From an uncultured Saprospiraceae bacterium (GTDB taxonomy: Bacteria > Bacteroidota > Bacteroidia > Chitinophagales > Saprospiraceae): 64,000 nucleotides of DNA. The stretch covers positions 1 through 64,000 of the forward strand of contig CALFWO010000026.1 of NCBI GenBank assembly GCA_937928045.1, given 5' to 3'. A program made the translations under genes and the position numbers. Below, one piece after another: positions 27,224 through 35,055 of the stretch. Under the pieces are notes generated by a model that searched no databases, was not told the DNA's origin, and saw nothing but the letters and a program-made list of their open reading frames with translations. The first letter of the stretch is position 1. Each line of letters begins with the position of its first letter.

Positions 27224-29632
27224 ATGAAAGTATTTCCCTTTGCCCTAATTCGATTGGCAGCAATGCCGTTTCCCAAAGCATCTGCACCGCTTAAAGTTGC
27301 CCTGACGAAAGTAAAGGAGCAGGAGAAAACGTTGGAGGTGACCAAAGCCACTTTACTTCAGGAACTGGCAAGTATTCAAACCAATTGCAGTAATAATTTC
27401 CAAAAGCATGTTTGTTTAAATCTAATCAGAGATCTTAAACAAGATCGATCTATCAAATTAAAAGCTAAGTTTGAATTCCTATTGCCCGCTAAGCAATCTT
27501 TGCAAAATTGGAATTCGGCAAAGGCCACACTTCACTTGGCCCAAGAAAGTCTAGGAAAAAGCTTTGACAAATCTCTAATGGCATTTAGAGCCGATCTTAA
27601 GAATCACTTGAAAGCAGATGCAATTCAAGCGGGAATTAGCATGTCTAGCAAATCCGCATGGAGAAACATTGCAAAATTTATTGAGACTCCAGACTCAACG
27701 GAAAATAAAAAACTTCGACAAGCTGAACTTACTGGACTTAAATATTATTCCAGAGCAGCCACTAAAACAAGTCCTTTTGCAGGCTTTGGGCCATTGGCTT
27801 GGGTTGGAAACTTAATACCGAAACAAACAGTCAAATGCAAGGTCAACCAAGTCCTGTTAATCTACTTAGAAGAATACATTCTGTCCAAATCAGTGCTCAG
27901 AAGCAATTTGGAATATCGCATTAATCCAAGCCTTTGGCGAATTGAAAATGAATATAATTTTTTGGTTAATCATCGGAATGTTGAAGAAATAAAGATTTTA
28001 GAAGTTCAAGATTTACTGGAGTACATGGTTGATAATCTATTGAATCAGAGTTGGACCAAAGTTGATTGGATTAAGCATTTGGTAGCAACCTTAGAAATTG
28101 CTGAGACAGCGATAACTCCCTTTATTGAGGGTTTAGTTGAAGCGTCATTTTTTCTGCCAATATTTCCTTGTAGTCGAGAGGATTCAGAGTGGTTAACCAT
28201 TTGGGAGACTTTTTTAAAAGAAAAATTTAGCAAAAATATTGCTCTTGTTGAACTGATTGAAAAGACGCGCGGAATAAAAACCTGGACCGACCAGGAGATT
28301 AAGGCTATACATCAAGATTGGTGTGAAGTTATAGGACCTGATTTTAACCTATCTGAAGAGAAGTTCTTTTACCGAGATGATTATGTTCTAGACGAAAGTG
28401 TTGGCATAAATGAAAGCTACTTAGAATCGACTTTTTCTAAGGAATTGAAAATTATAAATAAATATATTCCTCGGCTCCATGGTTTATTTTTTTCGAAGCA
28501 ACAAGAAGCAATCAAAGTTATTTTTGATCGATTGAAAAAGGAACAGATAGGCCTATTAGATTTTTATAAAATTTACCATGGCGCCAAGCCAATTGACATT
28601 GAATCTTCAATAGTTAAATTTGAAAACTCGATAAAAGAATTTGATTCAAACCTGGCAAAAATTATTACAACTGAAATTAGGAATAAAATAACTCAGGAAG
28701 GAGTATTTAATATCTCAATAGAATTATTAAATAGAATGCTTCCGGTTAATTGTTATAATTCTGAATTAAGTTGGTATGGTGCCATTTTGCAAACTGGGGA
28801 AGAGATTCCTTTTCTAAGAAATGTATTTATTGGCCACGGTAAAATGATGTCCCGTTTTATTCAAGATGAGAATATTGAAAATGCCATTCAAAATTGGAAT
28901 GCTGCCGACGTTGATTTTCTTTATGTCGATCATGCCGATAGTAGTGCATTTAATGCCAATTTGCATCCTACATTAACAAAGAAACGTATTGCATCTGTTT
29001 ATCCCAACTCCGTAAGAAATACACAAGAAATTAAATTGAACGATCTCTATATTACAAAAGAGAATGGTGAACTCATCTTGCGCTCAAAAACTGAAAAACA
29101 GCCAGTTATTCCCATTAATTACGGCTTGGAGGGATTGGACAGAAGATCTCCTTTGTATCAGTTAATTCAAGGCTTTGGTACTGCTGTACCGGATTTTAAT
29201 CATTTGGTAAAACGATTGAACAAGATATTAATAATGGATTTTTCTTGGGGAACATTCTTACCGCGTATCCAACTGGCCAACCAGCTAGTTATTCAAAGAA
29301 AGCAATGGATTATTAAAAAAGAGTATTTTGCTTTGGTAAACAAAAAGAGAGAAAATGCTGAAATGTTTGTCGTATTGCATAAGTTATTAGATGAATTGAA
29401 AGCGCCTAAAATTGGCTTTTTACGTCAAAAGATATCATTGCATTCGTCTAGGAAAAATGATCACAAACCACAATTCTTCAATTTCTCTGAGCCAACGTTT
29501 TTTCTATTGCTAAAACGAATGTTGAAAAGTTGGAAAGAAGACTTAATTTGGGAAGAGTGCTATCCTAGAGCAACTAGAAATGCCCCGTTTAAATCAAAGG
29601 CTAAGGAGTGGATAGTAGAGTGGAAAGGATGA
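27224..29632 (+). CDS. LanB-type lantibiotic dehydratase N-domain protein without elimination domain
   Basis: An 802-residue protein covering the glutamylation (Lant_dehydr_N) half of class I lanthipeptide dehydratases. The hallmark RxxxRxTPxGxF region appears as SRAATKTSPFAGFG at 176-189, with K181 in place of the usual second arginine and S183 for threonine. The C-terminal landmark FLPRIQLANQLVIQ is near 677-690. The SpaB_C elimination domain that normally follows is absent, and no separate one is encoded nearby. It may be the glutamylating half of a split dehydratase, or a PEARL-type enzyme that adds amino acids from aminoacyl-tRNA. It sits 27 bases after the adaptor gene. No LanC cyclase or precursor gene is visible. 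Confidence 0.82.
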   Translation: MKVFPFALIRLAAMPFPKASAPLKVALTKVKEQEKTLEVTKATLLQELASIQTNCSNNFQKHVCLNLIRDLKQDRSIKLKAKFEFLLPAKQSLQNWNSAKATLHLAQESLGKSFDKSLMAFRADLKNHLKADAIQAGISMSSKSAWRNIAKFIETPDSTENKKLRQAELTGLKYYSRAATKTSPFAGFGPLAWVGNLIPKQTVKCKVNQVLLIYLEEYILSKSVLRSNLEYRINPSLWRIENEYNFLVNHRNVEEIKILEVQDLLEYMVDNLLNQSWTKVDWIKHLVATLEIAETAITPFIEGLVEASFFLPIFPCSREDSEWLTIWETFLKEKFSKNIALVELIEKTRGIKTWTDQEIKAIHQDWCEVIGPDFNLSEEKFFYRDDYVLDESVGINESYLESTFSKELKIINKYIPRLHGLFFSKQQEAIKVIFDRLKKEQIGLLDFYKIYHGAKPIDIESSIVKFENSIKEFDSNLAKIITTEIRNKITQEGVFNISIELLNRMLPVNCYNSELSWYGAILQTGEEIPFLRNVFIGHGKMMSRFIQDENIENAIQNWNAADVDFLYVDHADSSAFNANLHPTLTKKRIASVYPNSVRNTQEIKLNDLYITKENGELILRSKTEKQPVIPINYGLEGLDRRSPLYQLIQGFGTAVPDFNHLVKRLNKILIMDFSWGTFLPRIQLANQLVIQRKQWIIKKEYFALVNKKRENAEMFVVLHKLLDELKAPKIGFLRQKISLHSSRKNDHKPQFFNFSEPTFFLLLKRMLKSWKEDLIWEECYPRATRNAPFKSKAKEWIVEWKG

Positions 29633-29743
29633 CTTAATCAGTCATGACTTTTAGATTGAAATTAATTTCAAGGAATTTCATACTAAGGTTACATATATCC
29701 TGTTATGATCATATAGGAAACTGTTACCAACGAAAAATCCATT

Positions 29744-30400
29744 ATGAAAACTTTCATTTTTCTTTTCAGTATTATTTTTCTTCCAATATTTATTAATGCT
29801 CAATGTCCTACTCCCACGGTTGTCTCGCCTGATGGAGGTGAAGTTTTAATTGCTGGAGAATCTTATGAAGTTGCATTTAATTGCGGTTGTGCATTAGATT
29901 ATTTCATTGATAAAATCTATCTATATTATTCATTGGACTCAGGCGAAAATTGGAACTTTATTGATACTATCGGACTAGATTCCGTAGAAATGGTAAATGA
30001 TCCGATTGTTAATTATACATGGACTGTTCCCGATGTTGAATCTAATAATTGTATTTTTATAGCATCGAGATTTGAAGCTAATTGCTGGGATGAAAGTGAT
30101 AATGTTTTTTCAATTTCAGGTTTATCCTCTACTTCAAAAACGGCTTATGCCGATAACTTGGAATGGTCAGTTTTTCCGAATCCAGTATTAGTCCATCAGC
30201 AAATAAATATTAATGTTGAGTCTAAGTTCACCAGTAAATTTGAATTGAGTTTGATTAATATTCATGGAATTGAAGTACAAAGTTTTATAGAAAAAGCTTC
30301 TAACTTTTCAATTCAATTGGACCAATTGGATGCTGGGATTTACATTTTAATTTTGAAACATGAAGGTTTTTATCAAACGAAAAGATTAGTTGTACAATAA
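29744..30400 (+). CDS. Small T9SS-sorted secreted protein
   Basis: A 218-residue exported protein with a signal peptide at 1-19 (ending INAQ), followed directly by a cysteine-containing beta domain (CPTPTVVSPDGGEVLIAGE). It has an Ig-like core of about 110 residues and a type A T9SS sorting domain from about 145 (VFPNPV, then DAGIYILIL and TKRLVVQ). It is likely delivered to the cell surface. It begins 111 bases after the LanB-like gene on the same strand. Whether it is functionally tied to that operon is unknown. The DGGE sequence is not a convincing C39 leader site because the protein has a Sec signal. Confidence 0.8.
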   Translation: MKTFIFLFSIIFLPIFINAQCPTPTVVSPDGGEVLIAGESYEVAFNCGCALDYFIDKIYLYYSLDSGENWNFIDTIGLDSVEMVNDPIVNYTWTVPDVESNNCIFIASRFEANCWDESDNVFSISGLSSTSKTAYADNLEWSVFPNPVLVHQQININVESKFTSKFELSLINIHGIEVQSFIEKASNFSIQLDQLDAGIYILILKHEGFYQTKRLVVQ

Positions 30401-30510
30401 ATTATAGGCGGGATTTACCAAGACTTATAAAGGATTTTCAATTGTCGAATTGAAAAATAGCAAGGCATTAATTACCTTCAATGTTTTGCCTATTTATTAA
30501 ATTTTGAGAT

Positions 30511-30672
30511 ATGAAATTTGAGCCTAAAGTTCTTTTCTTGATCACTGCAATTGTTTGTCTAGGGTACATGATTTTGAAATTATATCAAGGAGCGCCAATA
30601 AATACTACTTTTTGGATCGCAGCATTCTGGTTTTTCTTAGGAACTTATTTCTACAAGAAACCTCCTTTTTAA
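30511..30672 (+). CDS. Small two-helix membrane protein (53 residues)
   Basis: A 53-codon frame beginning MKFEPKVLFLI and ending YFYKKPPF. It has two hydrophobic segments (about 7-22 and 33-47) joined by a short polar loop, and basic residues at both ends. This composition is what a real membrane peptide looks like and is unlikely for a random frame. No family recognised. It lies between the T9SS protein and the response regulator. No convincing terminator is seen on either side. Confidence 0.55.
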   Translation: MKFEPKVLFLITAIVCLGYMILKLYQGAPINTTFWIAAFWFFLGTYFYKKPPF

Positions 30673-30791
30673 TAAATCGTATAGCAAGTCTGAAATATTC
30701 AAAATCAAATTATAAGTGAAGGTTTGCTCTATGAAAACCAGTAGATATTAATTTACTAGGTTTCATATATAGCCGTGGTTATAATTTTAAA

Positions 30792-30799
30792 TAACTTTG
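30792..30799 (+). promoter_or_regulatory. -7 box upstream of the NarL-type regulator
   Basis: TAACTTTG, an exact TAnnTTTG match, 103 bases before the response regulator ATG. No clear -33 TTTG at the right distance. The roughly 230-base gap around it (30673-30901) holds no gene. Confidence 0.4.
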
Positions 30800-30901
30800 G
30801 GCAATCTATTAAGGCTGTTATTTATATGTATTCAAATCGTATAAATGCTCTATTTTGTACATTGAGTTAAGAATTAGACCTTAAACTCCAAGTCAGTCAA
30901 T

Positions 30902-31540
30902 ATGAAAGCAGAAATTAATGTGCATGTATGCGATGATCATCAAATGATGATTGATGGGCTAAATCTTTTGATGGCGGACATAGACGGGATTAAAGTTGTG
31001 GGGAAATCTCATAACGGAGTAGAATTGCTGAGCTGGTTAGAAACAGAAAAAACTGATGTCATTCTATTGGATATCAATATGCCCGTAATGGACGGTATTA
31101 CAGCCTGTCAAAAAATAAGTAAACTTTATCCGGAAGTTAAGGTTATTTTCCTCTCCATGATCAACCAATCGAGTATCGTTCATTCATTAATCGAAAGTGG
31201 TGCTAAGGGATACCTTTTGAAGAATAGTGGGTATGATGAATTATCCGAAGCCATTTCAAAGGTTAATGCAGGCGGAGTGTATTTTGATGATAAAGTTTTC
31301 AAAATTGAAGATAAGGCAGATACTCCGTTTAAGACGAATATCATTCCCAAGTTGACTAAACGAGAGAAAGAAGTGTTGTCTTTGATTATGCAAGAATACA
31401 CCAGTATGGAAATGGCTAAAAAGTTATTCATTAGTCATGGCACTATTGAAACACATCGTAGAAATCTAATTAGCAAATTAGGCGTAAAAAATACTGCTGG
31501 TTTGGTACGTGTTGCCATGGAGAAGCGACTTCTAGGCTAG
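30902..31540 (+). CDS. NarL/FixJ-family response regulator
   Basis: A 212-residue DNA-binding response regulator. The receiver domain (about 5-120) has the acidic pair D11/D12, the phospho-acceptor D57 in LLDINMP and a conserved lysine in LLKNSG. The C-terminal LuxR-type helix-turn-helix (about 148-207) has LTKREKEVLSLI and the recognition helix region HGTIETHRRNLISKLGV. No sensor kinase is adjacent, so it is an orphan in this window. It follows the peptide-export region, but its DNA-binding type differs from the LytTR proteins expected to read 21-bp direct repeats. Confidence 0.92.
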   Translation: MKAEINVHVCDDHQMMIDGLNLLMADIDGIKVVGKSHNGVELLSWLETEKTDVILLDINMPVMDGITACQKISKLYPEVKVIFLSMINQSSIVHSLIESGAKGYLLKNSGYDELSEAISKVNAGGVYFDDKVFKIEDKADTPFKTNIIPKLTKREKEVLSLIMQEYTSMEMAKKLFISHGTIETHRRNLISKLGVKNTAGLVRVAMEKRLLG

Positions 31541-31612
31541 AAAAACCAGCTTAGAAGTTCACTAACTCAACCAATATGTTTGCTAATGAAACGCTAGAAC
31601 GGAAAGGCGTTC

Positions 31613-31864
31613 CTAGAATTTCAAGTTGTTTAGGTCTTTTGAAAAATCCAGTTTATTGACTTCAAAATAAATGTTGTAGCAATACAATGTAATGAGACCG
31701 ATAATGCCTGCGCCTACTCCCAAAAGAATATTGCCAAATGCAGTTAGGCCTATTCCAAAAATTGAAATTGCAATTTTTGCTTTGTTGCTGACGCTCCAGT
31801 TGACAATAGAAGTGAAAAGATTTTTTTGACTTTTTCTTTGACCTAGTTCATAGTTTACATTCAT
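31613..31864 (-). CDS. Small membrane protein (83 residues)
   Basis: An 83-residue protein with two hydrophobic helices (about 31-50 and 51-68, the second glycine-rich, FGNILLGVGAGIIGLI) and a polar C-terminus. No family recognised. Support for a real gene comes from a proper ATG and an exact -7 box (TAACTTTG on the minus strand at 31900-31907) 36 bases upstream. It converges with the NarL-type regulator. Confidence 0.6.
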   Translation of the reverse strand: MNVNYELGQRKSQKNLFTSIVNWSVSNKAKIAISIFGIGLTAFGNILLGVGAGIIGLITLYCYNIYFEVNKLDFSKDLNNLKF

Positions 31865-31899
31865 GATTTTTTGGTTTAAGGAGGTGTTGTTGAATGGTT

Positions 31900-31907
31900 C
31901 AAAGTTA
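31900..31907 (-). promoter_or_regulatory. -7 box of the 83-residue membrane protein gene
   Basis: CAAAGTTA on the plus strand reads TAACTTTG on the minus strand, an exact TAnnTTTG match placed 36 bases before the ATG. Confidence 0.5.
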
Positions 31908-31976
31908 TGTGATGACTTTAGTTTTGAACTCTATGCTTTCCTTAAAATTTGATATCTATGAAATCATAGAGCAATA

Positions 31977-32012
31977 AAAAAGCCCGACATGAATATTTCA
32001 TGCCGGGCTTTT
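31977..32012 (-). terminator. Terminator of lpdA
   Basis: Inverted repeat AAAAGCCCGACATGAA / TTCATGCCGGGCTTTT with one A-C mismatch and a TAT loop. It is 18 bases beyond the lpdA stop. On the minus strand it ends in a T-run (TTTTTTATTGC). Confidence 0.8.
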
Positions 32013-32029
32013 AGTCCTATTTTAATGCC

Positions 32030-33427
32030 TTACAGATGGATTACTTCTCCATATGCTGCTGCGGCTGCTTCCATAACCGCTTCACTCATGGTAGGATGCG
32101 GATGGACTGTCTTTATCAATTCATGTCCTGTAGTTTCTAACTTTCTAATTGCTACAATCTCAGCAATCATTTCAGTGACATTGCTTCCAATCATGTGCGC
32201 ACCAAGTAGTTCACCATATTTTGCATCAAAGATCAATTTTACAAAACCTTCCTTGACACCTCCTGCACTGGCTTTTCCAGATGCCGAGAATGGGAATTTA
32301 CCAACTTTTAATTCATAGCCCGCTTCCTTGGCCGCAGCTTCGGTGTAACCAACAGATGCTACTTCTGGAGCACAGTAAGTACAACCAGGGATATTATTAT
32401 AGTCAATTGGTTCTACATGTTCTCCGGCAATTTTCTCCACGCATATTATTGCTTCAGCCGTAGCCACGTGAGCCAATGCTGGCCCAGCAACGATATCTCC
32501 GATGGCATAAATACCAGGAACATTCGTATTGTAATACTCATCTACTTTGACCAATCCTTTTTCAGTTTGGATCCCCAATGTTTCTAAGCCCACGTTCTCC
32601 AAATTCGGTGCAACACCAACCGCGGACAAAACGACATCACACTCAATAACAGTTTCTTTTCCTGTTTTGCGATTCTTAGCGATAACCTTACAGCCTTTAC
32701 CCTTTGTATCTATAGTTTCAACGGCAGTATTTGCTAGGGTAGTTATACCTTGCTTCTTAAATACTTTTGTCAATTCTTTAGAAACATCTTTGTCCTCACG
32801 AGGAACCAATCCTTGTTCCATAAATTCTACCACCGTAACCTCTGTGCCAATAGAATTATAGAAATAGGCAAATTCAACACCAATAGCCCCTGCACCCATA
32901 ACAACCATTTTCTTAGGTTGCTTTTCTAAACTCATTGCTTTTCGGTATTCAATAATTTTCTTATCGTCAATTGGAAAGTTCGGCAAAGCTCGAGCTCTGC
33001 CCCCTGTAGCCAAGATGATGTGTTTGGCTTCGTGCATGGTTTTCTTTCCATCCTTGTCTTCGACCTCTACTTTTTTTCCACGAACTAATTTACCATGTCC
33101 TTCAAGAACGGTAATCTTATTCTTCTTAAATAAAAAATTAATTCCTTTAGACATTCCATCTGCTACACCTCTAGATCTTTTGACCATTGAACCAAAATCG
33201 GCCTTGGCACTTTTCACTTCTATTCCGTAGTCAGAGGCATGATTAATGTAATTAAAGACTTGGGCACTTTTTAGCAAAGCTTTAGTCGGTATACAACCCC
33301 AGTTTAGGCAGATTCCACCTAGAGATTCTTTTTCTACAACAGCTACTTTCATTCCTAGCTGAGATGCTCTTATGGCTGCTGGATATCCACCAGGGCCGCT
33401 TCCAATAACGATAATATCAAAACTCAT
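32030..33427 (-). CDS. lpdA: Dihydrolipoyl dehydrogenase
   Basis: The E3 flavoprotein of pyruvate, 2-oxoglutarate or branched-chain dehydrogenase complexes. It has 465 residues: FAD-binding GSGPGGYPAA near 9-18, the redox-active disulfide C40/C45 in GGICLNWGCIPTKA, NAD-binding GAGAIGVEFA near 180, and the C-terminal dimer histidine-glutamate motif HPHPTMSEA near 446. It is a single gene with its own promoter and terminator. The E1/E2 genes are not in the window. Confidence 0.96.
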   Translation of the reverse strand: MSFDIIVIGSGPGGYPAAIRASQLGMKVAVVEKESLGGICLNWGCIPTKALLKSAQVFNYINHASDYGIEVKSAKADFGSMVKRSRGVADGMSKGINFLFKKNKITVLEGHGKLVRGKKVEVEDKDGKKTMHEAKHIILATGGRARALPNFPIDDKKIIEYRKAMSLEKQPKKMVVMGAGAIGVEFAYFYNSIGTEVTVVEFMEQGLVPREDKDVSKELTKVFKKQGITTLANTAVETIDTKGKGCKVIAKNRKTGKETVIECDVVLSAVGVAPNLENVGLETLGIQTEKGLVKVDEYYNTNVPGIYAIGDIVAGPALAHVATAEAIICVEKIAGEHVEPIDYNNIPGCTYCAPEVASVGYTEAAAKEAGYELKVGKFPFSASGKASAGGVKEGFVKLIFDAKYGELLGAHMIGSNVTEMIAEIVAIRKLETTGHELIKTVHPHPTMSEAVMEAAAAAYGEVIHL

Positions 33428-33450
33428 AAGCTTCCTTTTAATTTGTGCCG

Positions 33451-33483
33451 CAAATATACCCTTTAGTTGGTTGTGAAGCTCAA
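33451..33483 (-). promoter_or_regulatory. Promoter of lpdA
   Basis: On the minus strand, TTG (33481-33483) precedes TATATTTG (33451-33458) by 22 bases. The -7 box is exact. The start codon lies 24 bases downstream. Confidence 0.6.
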
Positions 33484-33823
33484 TTTACTGTCAAATTTTA
33501 TAACGAACTGGAAAAGAGATAAACGCAATATTGAAAAGATAGAGATGTGGAAAGAAGAACAAATAAGTAAGAAAAAAATGACCCAGACTTAAATTAATAA
33601 GCAGGGCCACGGAAAAATTACTGATACTACTTCTACTTCTTCTTTATCGCTTTTTAGCGAAAATTCTCTGCTTTAAGGGGGAATAACATTTGAAGCGAAG
33701 AAGAGCTCAAATATAGTAGGCAGATTGTAAATCCCAAAAATCTTAAGTGATAATTTTTAAGATTTTGATATTATTATAATCTCTATATGTTTTAGGTCAA
33801 TGTATAACAAGCTGGTCTGATTT
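33484..33823. other. Intergenic stretch without a recognised gene
   Basis: About 340 bases between lpdA and a convergent-side lipoprotein gene. I see no open frame of interest. The only structure is a small perfect hairpin at 33647-33660 (TCGCT / AGCGA with a T4 loop) in an AT-rich context. Confidence 0.5.
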
Positions 33824-34315
33824 CTAGCCTTTTTGAATTAAGGTAAGTGTAAGAATTTCGCCAACGGCTTGGTTGACTCTATCCATTGCAATTTCGATAT
33901 TTGGTGCTGGAGAAAAACTTTGACCAAGTTGCATATCCTCACTGACCATTCTAATTTGCTGCGCCCATGAACCAAACATTTCTTGCTTTTGTCCAAGCTT
34001 GCTCCAGTTCGAAAGTATGTTTGCTATTTTCATCATTGCTTCTGAATCAGATCCTGTTTTATTTTCAAAAGTAAACTGAAATTCTTGAGAAATCTGATCA
34101 CAACCTGTTTGGTAAATTACAACAGGTGAGCCATTGTAATCAAAAGTTTCTGTACCGTTGTTCTGTACCAATTTGAAACTATGATTTTCAAAACCATTCA
34201 ATGATGTAGAAAAAATAGCCTCAGGACTGCCCATTTTACATCCAGTATCATTGGTATTTCCACCGCAAGAAGATAAATGAAAAACAAGGATCAATGCGTA
34301 GATATAGAATCTCAT
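33824..34315 (-). CDS. Putative lipoprotein, function unknown
   Basis: A 163-residue protein with a type II signal peptide: a hydrophobic stretch at 4-14 followed by the lipobox LSSC and a glycine-rich start to the mature protein. Two further cysteines (in TGCKMGS and TGCDQIS) may form a disulfide. The C-terminal half is helical. No family recognised. It has its own exact -7 box at 34363-34370. Confidence 0.6.
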   Translation of the reverse strand: MRFYIYALILVFHLSSCGGNTNDTGCKMGSPEAIFSTSLNGFENHSFKLVQNNGTETFDYNGSPVVIYQTGCDQISQEFQFTFENKTGSDSEAMMKIANILSNWSKLGQKQEMFGSWAQQIRMVSEDMQLGQSFSPAPNIEIAMDRVNQAVGEILTLTLIQKG

Positions 34316-34362
34316 AAATTAATATTTTAAATCTTTTGATTGGTTGTAAGATCCCAACACGT

Positions 34363-34370
34363 CAAAAGTA
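34363..34370 (-). promoter_or_regulatory. -7 box of the 163-residue lipoprotein gene
   Basis: TACTTTTG on the minus strand, an exact TAnnTTTG match 48 bases before the start codon. Confidence 0.45.
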
Positions 34371-34515
34371 AGTGGAAATTTTTAGAAAAACTTGTAGATG
34401 ATTCTTTAGACAAAATTTTCTAGTTGTTTGTCAATACAAGTGATAATATTTTTTTCAAAAATTGACTGCCTTTTTTAAATTTTATTGACAAAATCGATTC
34501 TCTGACTAGCATCTT

Positions 34516-35055
34516 TTATTTTTTTGTAGGATGCAAATATTTTAATACTTCAGGAGTAAGTAAGTTTATTTTTGGGAAAAAATTTGATAGTAATTCCCCT
34601 AAATATTTATCTATTTCATTATGGACTAATCCAACAGTCTTAACTTCTTTGATAGTATGTTCCATAAAAAATGGAGCCAGTTCTTTTTGAAAAATTGTAG
34701 AGATGTTTTGATCACTTTCTTGAAATTGATCCGAACCCAGTTCCAATTCAATATCGAAATTTAAACTTTTACAAGTGGGGTGTACCATCGCTCCAAATTG
34801 ATCTTGCACACAGTGTGTAAGCATTAGCTTTATTTGCTTGCCATGAAAAGTGATCTCTTGTCCTGGGTACCGCCACGGGTGATTCGCTGCAAAGCAAATG
34901 TGATCCGCCGGATGCCATTCCTTGACACATACTATCTTTTCAAAGTATTTTGATTGCTCTGCTACCGCCTGAAGTAATTCAGTCGCCCCAGTAATTTCTA
35001 ATGCACCGCCTGCTGTAAAGTCAATCTGCGGATTGATTAATATAAGGGCTTTCAT
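34516..35055 (-). CDS. Nicotinamidase/isochorismatase homologue lacking catalytic residues
   Basis: A 179-residue protein that keeps the PncA scaffold: a GGAL segment at 16-19, WHPADH at 47-52, HCVQDQFGAMVHP at 81-93 and GLVHNEID at 142-149. The catalytic triad of active nicotinamidases (Asp, Lys, Cys) is not there. The first aspartate is N8 (INPQIDF for the usual VDxQxDF). The lysine of the KG motif is missing around 104-108. The cysteine position in GLAxDYCV is I148. One metal-ligand aspartate is replaced by E46. It is therefore probably a non-catalytic homologue. It overlaps the M28 peptidase stop by one base (TAATG), so the two are co-transcribed. Confidence 0.75.
   Translation of the reverse strand: MKALILINPQIDFTAGGALEITGATELLQAVAEQSKYFEKIVCVKEWHPADHICFAANHPWRYPGQEITFHGKQIKLMLTHCVQDQFGAMVHPTCKSLNFDIELELGSDQFQESDQNISTIFQKELAPFFMEHTIKEVKTVGLVHNEIDKYLGELLSNFFPKINLLTPEVLKYLHPTKK

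Noticed and set aside
29643-29795. A 50-codon frame with cysteines between the LanB-like gene and the T9SS gene, considered as a peptide precursor.
   Set aside because: It overlaps the start of the T9SS gene in another frame, has no double-glycine leader, and its composition looks random.
29744-30400. The T9SS protein as a possible substrate of the C39 exporter because of a DGGE sequence near its N-terminus.
   Set aside because: It has a Sec signal peptide and a T9SS sorting domain, which explain its export; the GG is inside the mature domain.
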